Assembly (NCBI GenBank): GCA_026415575.1
Contig: JAOAGV010000008.1
Coordinates: 1-64,000, forward strand
Length of the DNA: 64,000 bases
Direction: 5' to 3'
Origin: Candidatus Sumerlaeia bacterium
Lineage (GTDB): Bacteria > Sumerlaeota > Sumerlaeia > JADFCW01
Below are positions 32,401 to 40,738 of the stretch, one piece after another; position 1 is the first letter of the stretch, and each line of letters opens with the position of its first letter. The position numbers and the translations under genes were made by a program. A model generated the notes under the pieces. That model was not told where the DNA came from. It worked only from the letters and a program-made list of their open reading frames with translations, and searched no databases.

Positions 32401-32829
32401 GTCAATTTCGACGGGCTTGACAACCCAGCCGGCGACCGACGGCGGCACCTGATCAATGTTTGATTGGACTTTGTTGTAGATTTTAACCAGCGAGTCCTCG
32501 CGGTCCTCGCCGACATAAAAGCGCACGGTGACAACAGCCATGCCGGGCCGTGACATCGAATAGACATACTCGACACCGTCTATCTGGTAGAGCAACTTCT
32601 CGAGGCGTGTGGCAACCTGCCGCTCGACCTCCTCGGCCGATGCACCCGGAACGTGCACATAGACATCGGCCAGCGGAACGACTATTTGCGGCTCTTCCTC
32701 GCGCGGCGTTACCAGCAGCGCCACCGCGCCGGCCAGCAGCGAAATCAGAATCAACATGACCGATAGATTGCCGCGCAGGAACAACTCGACGATGCGCTGA
32801 GTGAGGGACTCTTCGCCGGGGCGTTTCAT
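29473..32829 (-). CDS. RND-family efflux transporter permease (AcrB/CusA superfamily)
   Basis: MLILISLLAGAVALLVTPREEEPQIVVPLADVYVHVPGASAEEVERQVATRLE; TM blocks FALILSLGLVVDDPIVDVENIYR; 1118 aa. Confidence 0.92.
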   Translation of the reverse strand: MKRPGEESLTQRIVELFLRGNLSVMLILISLLAGAVALLVTPREEEPQIVVPLADVYVHVPGASAEEVERQVATRLEKLLYQIDGVEYVYSMSRPGMAVVTVRFYVGEDREDSLVKIYNKVQSNIDQVPPSVAGWVVKPVEIDDVPIVNLTLFSDRYDDTVLRRIAEEIEIKLQSVKNTNKTQVIGGRPRRVRVELDPAQLTARNLSPLEIVRALQASNVTLPAGRFEQTNLEYLVDAGTFFDGVEGVRNLVVGVHGGRPVYLHEVAQVLDAPAEPETYTWIGFGPAVHDVPESLKQAAAGAGGFLPAVHIAVAKKRGTNAVWVARAIEEKLESLKASLIPDHVYVRTTRNYGESANEKVNELVHELMLALIIVIGLIYMAMGWREAITVAVAVPITFALTLLLNYFCGYSINRVTLFALILSLGLVVDDPIVDVENIYRHFKMRKEPPLRAVLTAVNEVRPPVILATLAVIISFVPMFFITGMMGPYMGPMALNVPVAMFMSLVVAFTITPWMAYHVLKGEYGKAEEEPWALEKSTIYKIYNFVLPPFLHSRLMAWGLLVVLLLLLGWAGWLAAVRLVPLKMLPFDNKNEFQIVVDMPEGTTLEETDTAARALADYLRTVPEVTDFQTYSGTASPMDFNGLVRHYYMRRGSNVADIRVNLAEKKERAQQSHALVLRLRNDLTRIAREHGANIKLVEVPPGPPVIATITAEVYGRPDRPYSDLISAAKVVRKRLEQEAGVVDVDDTVEDDQVKLVFVTDKEKAALNGVSTEMVAQTVRLALDGMGVGALRVPNEVNPLMIEVRLPRENRSGIEELKRLYVKGMTGALVPLAEIGYFDETIEDKTIYHKNLERVVYVFAEMAGRAPAEAILDIVADREIGQARQVGRIGQVGQIRPVGERSYFRMGAGIPWVLSDDFRVAWAGEGEWKITVDVFRDLGIAFAAACLGIYILLVYQTGSYFMPLILMISIPLTMIGIMPGFWLLNLISNRPVGGFDNPVFFTATAMIGMIALSGLAVRNAILLIEFVHEALKRGSSLFDALLHSGAVRFRPIVLTAGAAMLGAWPITLDPIFSGLAWALIFGLTVSTAFTLLVIPVVYWMVYANRPGHGLKPDNEEEGTA
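30141..30205. repeat. ~10-bp tandem repeat in-frame within RND permease CDS
   Basis: cgacgggtcggatttgtccgacttgtccgatgcgtccgacctgtctggcttgcccgat; encodes IGQARQVGRIGQVGQIRPVG. Confidence 0.8.
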
Positions 32830-33953
32830 GGCTTCGGCTCCTCCTCAACATATCGTCCGCCCGGCAGTTTTTCGGGAAAAGCCTCGGGCGGCGGGCCGTA
32901 AAGCGCCACCACGTCGCCGGCCTTGAGTCCCGAAATCACTTCGATCCGCCCGAACTCGCTGTGCTCGCCCAATTTGATCGGCCGGCGTTCAAGCACCCCG
33001 CCGGTCGTTACGGCATCGCAGAAGGTTAGCTGTCCCACGCGGACTACCGCCGAAAGCGGCATGCACAGCCGCCGCCGCTGGCCCGTTGGAATGCTCAGGC
33101 GGCCGAACTGTCCCTCGACCATGCGCGGGTGTTTCGGCACGGCCACCTTGACGAGCACCGAACGGCTGGCCGCCTCGGCCTGCGGGACAATTTCATCCAC
33201 ACGACCCTCGACCTCCAGATCGAGCGCCTCGATTTTGACACGCAGCGAATCGCCAACGTGAAGGGTGGTGGCAAGCGTTTCGCGCACGGGCGCTTCCAGA
33301 CGCAGCTGGCTGGGATCGTAGAGAGTCAGGAGGGGCTGGCCGGGCGCGGCGGTATCGCCTTTGTCGGCGTTTTTGTCCACGACCACCCCGTCGGTCGGCG
33401 CCTCGATGACCGTGTAGGAGAGGGCGACCTCGGCTTCGCGGACGGCTTGCTGGGCGCGCTCGACGTTGGCCTGCGCCACTTTGTAGGCGGCTTCCTGCTG
33501 GTCGTATTGCTGCTTGGTCATGGCACCGGCTTTCAGCACTTCGGCATAGCGTTTAAGGTCATCGCCAAGTTGCTTGGCCTGTGCTTGGGCCGCTTCGAGG
33601 GCTTTTTTGGCCTGCTCAACGCGCGCCTGCATGTCGCGGTCGTCCAGCCGCACAAGCACCTGTCCCTTTTTCACTTTTTCGCCCGCCTTGACCGGAATGT
33701 CGGCTATTGTCGCCATGATCTTGGCGGAGATATCGGTGCGGCGTTGGGCGCGGAGCGTGCCGACGACTTCAGCGGTTTCCATCTCGACAATGGCATGAAT
33801 TTTATCGGTCGGCAGGTCGCCGACGCGGCGCGGTTCCGCTTCGACTTTTCCCGGCTCGATCTTGTGTTTAAATCCGCCGGACATCCAAAACATCACGACG
33901 GCAAGCGCGCAAACCGCCGCAAGGATTGTTACCGTTTTGCGAATGGTTTTCAT
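32826..33953 (-). CDS. RND efflux periplasmic adaptor subunit (membrane fusion protein)
   Basis: DISAKIMATIADIPVKAGEKVKKGQVLVRLDDRDMQARVEQAKKALEAA; barrel-sandwich/coiled-coil pattern; ATGA overlap with permease. Confidence 0.9.
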   Translation of the reverse strand: MKTIRKTVTILAAVCALAVVMFWMSGGFKHKIEPGKVEAEPRRVGDLPTDKIHAIVEMETAEVVGTLRAQRRTDISAKIMATIADIPVKAGEKVKKGQVLVRLDDRDMQARVEQAKKALEAAQAQAKQLGDDLKRYAEVLKAGAMTKQQYDQQEAAYKVAQANVERAQQAVREAEVALSYTVIEAPTDGVVVDKNADKGDTAAPGQPLLTLYDPSQLRLEAPVRETLATTLHVGDSLRVKIEALDLEVEGRVDEIVPQAEAASRSVLVKVAVPKHPRMVEGQFGRLSIPTGQRRRLCMPLSAVVRVGQLTFCDAVTTGGVLERRPIKLGEHSEFGRIEVISGLKAGDVVALYGPPPEAFPEKLPGGRYVEEEPKP

Positions 33954-35314
33954 GGTTTGTTTGTCTTCTCCTTTTTCGATCGCGCGGGCGTTTCATCCCG
34001 CAAACCGTCAAGATTTGCAAGCATTTCCACGCGCACGTTGGGATGGCGCTCGACCTGAAAGGGGCCGTTAACTAAATTGCCGATCAGCGTTGCACCCTTG
34101 ACTTGCTCGCCGATGAAAATGTGGGGAAAGGCCTTCTGGAAACGGCAGCCGATGACACTTACGGCGCCACCCTCGATGCGCAGGGCCGGCTGCGTTTGAT
34201 CCCATTGCACGAAATTGCATTGATTGAAACTTACGGTTCCCGGCCCTTGTAGCCGCGCGACGCGGAACGCTGGTCCCCAGAACGCGCAGTTGTTCAGTTG
34301 CAGCACACCGCGAAAATCCGGGCCGGTCACAATCTCCGTAGGCTCGGGTCCGCGCATGGCCACAAACTCGCCATTGGTCACCAGAAGGCCGTAGGGATTG
34401 GCCGCCTCGGCCAGCAGGCCGATGTTGCCGCCGTCGGCCCCAATGCCGACAAAGTTGCCGTTGGTGCCAATACGGCTGCGGCCCGGAATGAACTTGTAGC
34501 CGACACGATAGCCGTAGCAAAAGGTGTTGAGGACGTATTCCCAGTCGCTGCGGCCGAAAATGAAAGCTTCACCGTTGGCAACGAGGTAGTTCATCAGCGT
34601 ATTCCATTCGGGCCCGCGGCCGCGGCCAGTCCACGGCGACCGCGCCCAGTAGTGCGGATTGAAGTGAACGTTTTCGATGCGGCCGATGTCCGTGCAGTTG
34701 TCCACCCAGACACCGCGCCGCAGCGCCAGACCGAACACGTTGCGCACGACATGCAACTCATTGTGATAGGTGCCAAAATCAATCGCCTGATAAGCGTTAA
34801 CCAGTGTGACGTTCTCGATTGTGCAGTGCATGCCGCGCCCTTGAATGGTCCACGGATAGGCGGTAACTTCGCGCGCGGTTTGCTCGGGATAATAAATGGT
34901 GAGGCCGCGCAGCGCGGCGTTGGCATTGAGCAGAAACAGCGGCGGGCCGTCTTCGCGACCGCGGCCGCCGACCGCCAAAATCACCGTGCCGGTGGTTGGA
35001 CCGACGGTTTGTGCATGGTGCGGGTTTTTCCATGACCCCGAAAGCGAAACGCCGTGGGGAATTTCGAGCGCGCCCTCGATGCGGTAGAGTCCGGGCGGCG
35101 CGGTTACTTCGGGTATACCGCGTTCGGCTGCGGCTTTCAAGGCGTTGGCAAACGCCGCCGTGTCGTCCGTCCGTCCATCGCCGCGTGCGCCAAACTCGGC
35201 CACGCCAAGAGCCGTCGGCATAGCGGCCGCCGAGGCCAAGGAACAATATGCGCCGGCAGCAAACATCTGCACTGCAATCATGGCTGCAATGAACCGCTTT
35301 TGTGCACCCGTCAT
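33950..35314 (-). CDS. Exported right-handed beta-helix / pectate-lyase-superfamily protein
   Basis: Signal peptide; VAEFGARGDGRTDDTAAFANALKAAAERGIPEVTAPPGLYRIEGAL; ATGA overlap with adaptor gene. Confidence 0.8.
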   Translation of the reverse strand: MTGAQKRFIAAMIAVQMFAAGAYCSLASAAAMPTALGVAEFGARGDGRTDDTAAFANALKAAAERGIPEVTAPPGLYRIEGALEIPHGVSLSGSWKNPHHAQTVGPTTGTVILAVGGRGREDGPPLFLLNANAALRGLTIYYPEQTAREVTAYPWTIQGRGMHCTIENVTLVNAYQAIDFGTYHNELHVVRNVFGLALRRGVWVDNCTDIGRIENVHFNPHYWARSPWTGRGRGPEWNTLMNYLVANGEAFIFGRSDWEYVLNTFCYGYRVGYKFIPGRSRIGTNGNFVGIGADGGNIGLLAEAANPYGLLVTNGEFVAMRGPEPTEIVTGPDFRGVLQLNNCAFWGPAFRVARLQGPGTVSFNQCNFVQWDQTQPALRIEGGAVSVIGCRFQKAFPHIFIGEQVKGATLIGNLVNGPFQVERHPNVRVEMLANLDGLRDETPARSKKEKTNKP

Positions 35315-35492
35315 GGAACCCTCCTTTGGCGGTCTGCAAATTCACTTCAAAAAAGACTTTTCATGCCCGACATGCGGATACTGCCGGAGAAAACAGCCGC
35401 GGTTTGGACGCGCGGGCTGTTGCGTTTGCGCGCAGGGCGCAGCACAAGGAAAATCTCCGGCGGTCCGATCTACGCACCGTATGCAACGGCGC

Positions 35493-37046
35493 TCAGTCCA
35501 CCCGGTAATGACAGCCCACGCTGTCGCGGTTTTCCCAAGCGGCAAAGAGAACCGCCAAAGCGGTCTGAACGCCATTGCGCAGGCCGACCATGTCGTCGGT
35601 CAGGGCGGCGCGGGCGTAGAACTCCTCGATTTCGATTTGCAGTTCGCGCAAGATGCGGCGGGCGCGGTTGAGACGGCGCCTCGACCTCACCAGCCCGACG
35701 TAATTCCACATCGTATAGCGAATGGTCATCCAGTCTTGATGGATAAGCGCCGGGTCTGCCGTTTCCTTTTCATGCTTCCACTCATCCACCACGGGAAAAT
35801 CGTAACGGGTCTCCGCGAGACGAGCGGCAATGGCATGGGCCGCCTCGTGTCCCCAGACCAACCCTTCGAGGAGCGAGGTGGACGCCAAACGGTTGGCGCC
35901 GTGCAGGCCCGTACAGGCCACTTCGCCGACGGCCCAGAGCCGTTCCATCGAGGTGCGGCCCTGCAGGTCGGTGGCCACACCGCCGCAGCTGTAGTGGGCA
36001 GCCGGTACCACCGGAATCAAGTCGCGGGTCATGTCAATGCCGGCTTCCATGCACCGGCGGTAGATGTTGGGGAACCGCTCGCGAATCCAATCGGGGTCCT
36101 TGTGGCGGATGTCCAGATAGACGCAGGGGGAATGCTGGGCGAGAAGTTCTTCATGAATGGCCCGCGAGACCACGTCGCGGGGGGCCAGCGAGCCGCGCGG
36201 ATGATATTTTTCCATGAAGGGCCGGCCGGCCGCGTCCACCAGAATGCCGCCTTCGCCGCGCACGCTTTCGGAGATCAAGAAATTGCTGGCATCGCCGGCA
36301 TGGAGCGTAGTCGGGTGAAATTGCACATATTCAAGATTGATGATGCGGGCGCCGGCGCGATAGGCCATGGCGATGCCGTCACCGCGCGCACCGGGCGGAT
36401 TGGATGTATGCAGGTAGATTTGCCCGAGCCCACCGGTGGCGAGGACGGTTTCGCGGGCAAAGCAAATATCCACACGGTTGGCTTCCTGATTGAGCAGATA
36501 CGCGCCGACGCAGGTGGGCGGGCGATACACATCGGTTTTGCGTTTTGAGTGGTGCGACAGCGTCAGAAGGTCCACTGCCGTCGTTCGATTGAGCAGCCGG
36601 ATTTGCGGGTGGCGGCGGACGGCCACCAGAAGCCGCTCCTCAATGGCACGCCCCGTCAGATCGTCGGCGTGGAGGATACGGGGCACGCTGTGCGCACCTT
36701 CCTCGGTCATGTCGAAGGTCCCTTGGGGATCGCGCGAAAACGGCACGCCCAAATTCTTGATCAGGATTTGTTCGACCAGTTGGGGGCCTTTCTCGGCCAG
36801 TTGGCGGGCCGCCGCTTCGTTGCAGACGCCGGCGGAGGCTTCGATAATATCCTTGACCAGCAGGTCGGGGCTGTCGTTCTCACCGCGATAGATAATTCCC
36901 CCTTGAGCATGAGCGGTGGCGCAGTCGAACAAATCTTCGGCGCGCGAGGTGAGCAGAACGCTGTGGCCTTGGTCGGCGAGGGTCAGCGCGGTTGTGCAGC
37001 CGGCAATGCCGGCTCCAATAATAAGAACGTCTGTTTCTATGATCAT
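35493..37046 (-). CDS. nadB: L-aspartate oxidase / FAD-dependent fumarate-reductase family flavoprotein
   Basis: VLIIGAGIAGCTTALTLADQG; DCATAHAQGGIIY; GRTSMERLWAVGEVACTGLHGANRLASTSLLEGLVWG. Confidence 0.88.
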   Translation of the reverse strand: MIIETDVLIIGAGIAGCTTALTLADQGHSVLLTSRAEDLFDCATAHAQGGIIYRGENDSPDLLVKDIIEASAGVCNEAAARQLAEKGPQLVEQILIKNLGVPFSRDPQGTFDMTEEGAHSVPRILHADDLTGRAIEERLLVAVRRHPQIRLLNRTTAVDLLTLSHHSKRKTDVYRPPTCVGAYLLNQEANRVDICFARETVLATGGLGQIYLHTSNPPGARGDGIAMAYRAGARIINLEYVQFHPTTLHAGDASNFLISESVRGEGGILVDAAGRPFMEKYHPRGSLAPRDVVSRAIHEELLAQHSPCVYLDIRHKDPDWIRERFPNIYRRCMEAGIDMTRDLIPVVPAAHYSCGGVATDLQGRTSMERLWAVGEVACTGLHGANRLASTSLLEGLVWGHEAAHAIAARLAETRYDFPVVDEWKHEKETADPALIHQDWMTIRYTMWNYVGLVRSRRRLNRARRILRELQIEIEEFYARAALTDDMVGLRNGVQTALAVLFAAWENRDSVGCHYRVD

Positions 37047-37179
37047 TGAATACCTCGTTGGATGCGGCGGGTTTTGTTTTGTCTAAGTATCAACAATGCA
37101 ACAAGGAACTTTGCCGCCCAAGTGGGAAATGTCAATGGCTTTGTCCCGAAGGACAGCAGCATGGACGGTATCAAGCGGC

Positions 37180-37914
37180 TTAAAGCAGTTGCGGCAGGAT
37201 GTCGCCGGCTTTGGCGGCGAAACATACAGTAGCAATGCCTTCCGGCAACGATGGGGTGGGATTAATTTCGACGACCATTCCCCCCTGATGCCTTGGGATG
37301 GCCGCCCAGCGCACTATATAGGGAAAGACGGCCGACGTGCCGATGACAAACGCGATGTCCACAGGGCCGGAAGCCAGAAAGGCATCCACACGGGCATAGG
37401 CTTCGGCGGGCAGTGCCTCGCCGAACCAGACCACATCGGGCCGCAGGAGTGCGCCGTCGGCAGCGCGGACGGGCAGCTGGTTTTCCTCGTAGATCGTTCG
37501 GTCCTCAAACGAAGCGCCGCCGGCTGCCGGTCTGGTGCGCCAGATCGAACCGTGGATCTCGACAACCCGGCGGCTGCCGGCGCGCTGATGCAGGCCGTCC
37601 ACGTTCTGCGTGCAAAGGAGAAATTGTTTGGCGCGGCGCTCAATCTCTGCAACGGCGCGATGAGCGGCGTTTGGCTCACAGCCGGCAATCACGCGCCGCC
37701 GGTGGTTATACCATTCCCACACCAGTTTCGGGTCGCGGGCAAAGCCTTCGGGCGAAGCCAGTTGCTGCGGCGAATGGTTCTTCCAATAGCCCTCAGGCCC
37801 GCGAAAGGTCGGGATGCCGCTTTCAGCCGAGATGCCTGCGCCGGTCAAGACAAAAACCTTATGGGCCTGTTTTAGTCGTGCGCGGACGCTTTTAATCTGG
37901 TCGTTTGAGTTCAC
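37180..37914 (-). CDS. cobB: Sir2-family NAD-dependent deacylase (class III-like, zinc cysteines absent)
   Basis: VLTGAGISAESGIPTFRG; TQNVDGLHQRAG; HGSIW; RPDVVWFGE; IGTSAVFPY; YNHRR. Confidence 0.9.
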   Translation of the reverse strand: MNSNDQIKSVRARLKQAHKVFVLTGAGISAESGIPTFRGPEGYWKNHSPQQLASPEGFARDPKLVWEWYNHRRRVIAGCEPNAAHRAVAEIERRAKQFLLCTQNVDGLHQRAGSRRVVEIHGSIWRTRPAAGGASFEDRTIYEENQLPVRAADGALLRPDVVWFGEALPAEAYARVDAFLASGPVDIAFVIGTSAVFPYIVRWAAIPRHQGGMVVEINPTPSLPEGIATVCFAAKAGDILPQLL

Positions 37915-38021
37915 TGTGCAGGAGGTTGTTTTATTTTGCGGCGGAATACTCGCTCAATGTTTCTCTTTGAAGTCGAAGGGCATCATGTATTTTAGCACGC
38001 ATTTGTTCCACTTTCACAACC

Positions 38022-38333
38022 CTATTGTTCTTTGCGATATTCCTCCTGCCTTGACGCCGCGTCAAGCCAGGCAACGCGGGCCTTTCGAGAAAGTCGGTGT
38101 AAATCCTCGTACATATTCCTGCGGAATCATTCAACGGCAGCGATATGCTCGACGGCCGGCCTCGAAAGCCGCTCCGCTGCATCGCGTCCAAACCGCGCGA
38201 AATCTTCCAGTTATTCTTCGACGCTCACTCCTTGCATCATCTTTCGGGCCTCAAGTCTCTTCCACATCGCAATTCGATAGGCAATCGCCTGCGGCCATGC
38301 CGGTGTCAAGCGCTGTCGCGCCGTTCGGGCCAT
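38022..38333 (-). pseudogene. Possible decayed ORF (two in-frame stops)
   Basis: One frame reads MARTARQRLTPAWPQAIAYRIAMWKRLEARKMMQGVSVEE*LEDFARFGRDAAERLSRPAVEHIAAVE*FRRNMYEDLHRLSRKARVAWLDAASRQEEYRKEQ*. Confidence 0.35.
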
Positions 38334-38341
38334 AATGGGTG

Positions 38342-38358
38342 CTTCTCCCGATTCGGGA
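38342..38358. repeat. Solo terminal-repeat-like palindrome of the ~350-bp element
   Basis: CTTCTCCCGATTCGGGA closely matches element ends. Confidence 0.45.
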
Positions 38359-38718
38359 AAAAATCCCGACCATAATCAGCATTCCTTCCTGTTGAGCGAT
38401 TTCCGGAATCCAAGGGCGGTATTTGGTTTGCAAATCAAGCACGCCGAGGGAAATTGACTTGAGCGGATATCGGCCTTGCGAGGGCATAACCGGTATTGTT
38501 CACGGTTTCCGTTCTGCTTTAGCGGCTGGATCTTTTTGCGCCCGCGCAAACTCCTTCCGCGGAGAGGGAATGAAGACGCATCTTCTCCAGCCTATCGCAC
38601 AATTGATTTGCATTGGCGCGCCATGCAACCTATGTTCTCCATGAAACGTGAGACCATAAGCGGTCTCAGGTGCAGCGGCGGGTTTGCGCAAAGCAGGGTG
38701 GAGATGGAGGATGAAGGG

Positions 38719-40506
38719 ATGAGCATGTATGGCCGAAATGGTATTTCCGCCTTGCTGGCGCTCCTGCTCCTTTCCGGCTCCGGCTGGAGTCAGGTAAAAA
38801 GCGGCGCCAAACGAAACAAGAGCGACAAGGGCGTGCCTGCATTGGTGCGGCGCGCGCAGGCGGCCGCAGCTGCCAAGAACACGCCATCTCAACCCGGTGC
38901 AGGAAAAGGCGCAGTTGCCGGCGCCCGACGCAGCGGCCTGTTCCGCAGCATCCCGCCGCCTCAATCGGCCGCTTCCGATGCAGCGCCCGCGGCCCTCCTC
39001 CGGAACGCCGCCATTTACGATGCCCCCAACAGCGGCCCTTTTACGCCGTTCAACGCCATTGACACGGCGGTCTTGGCCAAACTCAATGAGCGCGGCATTA
39101 CGCCCGCAAATCTCTGCTCCGACGAGGTCTTCATCCGCCGCGTGTATCTCGACCTTATCGGCACCCTGCCGGAACCGGAAACCGTCCTTCAGTTTCTGAA
39201 CAATCGCAATGCAGACAAACGGGCGGCTCTGGTCGAGACCCTGTTTCAGCGAAAGGAATTTGCCGACTACTGGGCACTGAAGTGGTGCGACATCTTGCGG
39301 GTCAAGGCGGAATTCCCCATCAACCTGTGGCCCAACGCCGTGCAAGCTTACCATCGGTGGATCCACGACGCCGTAGCGTCCAACATGCCCTACGACCAAT
39401 TCGCCCGTGCGTTGTTGACCTCGAGTGGAAGCAATTTTCGCGTTCCGCCGGTCAATTTCTATCGTGCCGTGCAAAGCCGCGAGCCGACCGGCATTGCCTC
39501 CGCCGTCGCCCTGACCTTCATGGGCACGCGTTTGGACAGCTGGCCACAGGACCGCCGCGCCGGCATGGCCGCCTTTTTCTCCCGCATCGAATACCGCCTG
39601 ACGGGTGAATGGAAGGAAGAAATTGTCTCGCTCAATCCGGCTTCGAGCACGCCGTTGGAAGCCGTCTTTCCCGACGGCCGCAAGGTCACCATTCCCGCGA
39701 ACACCGACCCGCGCAGGGTGTTTGCCGACTGGCTGATCTCGTCCGACAATCCCTGGTTTGCCCGCAGCATCGCCAACCGCGTGTGGTATTGGCTGATGGG
39801 TCGCGGCATTATTCATGAGCCCGACGACATCCGGCCCGACAATCCGCCGGCCAACCCCGAGCTGCTCGCCCTTCTGGAGAAGGAGCTGGTCAAGGCCAAC
39901 TATGACCTGCGCCATCTTTTCCGGCTGATTGTTAATTCGCGCACCTATCAACAATCGCCCGTGCCGCGGACAACCATTCCCGAAGCCGAGGCGCTGTTTG
40001 CCTACTATCCCGTGCGGCGGTTGGACGCCGAGGTGCTGATTGACGCCCTGAATTGGATCGGCGGGTCGGGCGAAAGCTACGAAAGCGCCATCCCCGAGCC
40101 GTTCACGTTCATCCCCAGCGAGAAACGCACCATCGAACTGGCCGACGGCAGCATCAGCAGCTCGTTTCTCGAGATGTTCGGCCGCCCCGCGCGTGACACC
40201 GGTCTCGAATCCGAGCGAAACAATCAGCCAACCGACACCCAGCGCCTGCACTTGTTGAACTCCAGCGATGTTCAGCGGAAAATCGAACAGAGCCCCCGAC
40301 TGCGTAATCTGGCCACTGCGGCAAGGGGAAACCGCGCCCAGATTATCAGCGGCACCTACCTGATCATCCTGTCGCGCTATCCGACCCAAGCCGAATTGGC
40401 GGCCGCCGAGCAATACTTCCAAACCCCCGGCATCAATTCAACCCAGGCCGCAAACGATCTTGCATGGGCGCTGATCAACAGCAAGGAGTTCCTGTACAGG
40501 CATTGA
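38719..40506 (+). CDS. DUF1549/DUF1553 domain protein (planctomycete-type)
   Basis: LCSDEVFIRRVYLDLIGTLPEPETVLQFL; DNPWFARSIANRVWYWLMGRGIIHEPDDIRPDNPPANPELL; ILSRYPTQAELAAAEQYF; start reassigned to 38719. Confidence 0.85.
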   Translation: MSMYGRNGISALLALLLLSGSGWSQVKSGAKRNKSDKGVPALVRRAQAAAAAKNTPSQPGAGKGAVAGARRSGLFRSIPPPQSAASDAAPAALLRNAAIYDAPNSGPFTPFNAIDTAVLAKLNERGITPANLCSDEVFIRRVYLDLIGTLPEPETVLQFLNNRNADKRAALVETLFQRKEFADYWALKWCDILRVKAEFPINLWPNAVQAYHRWIHDAVASNMPYDQFARALLTSSGSNFRVPPVNFYRAVQSREPTGIASAVALTFMGTRLDSWPQDRRAGMAAFFSRIEYRLTGEWKEEIVSLNPASSTPLEAVFPDGRKVTIPANTDPRRVFADWLISSDNPWFARSIANRVWYWLMGRGIIHEPDDIRPDNPPANPELLALLEKELVKANYDLRHLFRLIVNSRTYQQSPVPRTTIPEAEALFAYYPVRRLDAEVLIDALNWIGGSGESYESAIPEPFTFIPSEKRTIELADGSISSSFLEMFGRPARDTGLESERNNQPTDTQRLHLLNSSDVQRKIEQSPRLRNLATAARGNRAQIISGTYLIILSRYPTQAELAAAEQYFQTPGINSTQAANDLAWALINSKEFLYRH

Positions 40507-40738
40507 CAGTATTGCAGGCAGACAGTCCTTTGAGTTCCCAAGCGCGGAGTTCTTACTTCAATTGGCCGTCTTTTCTCCCGTTGGGAAGGGTTATCTTTTC
40601 ACGTCAGCCGCAGTCAAAAAGCTCCACCGAAGCGAAGATTGATCCAACAAACCGAAGTTTGAACTGCATGCCGCGTGCATCAGATTTGACTTGCCGCACT
40701 TTCAACCTTGCGCTGGGACCACAAAAAGGAGGTTTCCC

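Noticed and set aside
29968-32463. 831-aa plus-strand ORF
   Set aside because: Antisense shadow of the RND permease; composition is rich in H/R/D/Q/V as expected from high-GC complement reading, with no domain
38500-40422. 640-aa minus-strand ORF
   Set aside because: Shadow of the DUF1549/DUF1553 gene
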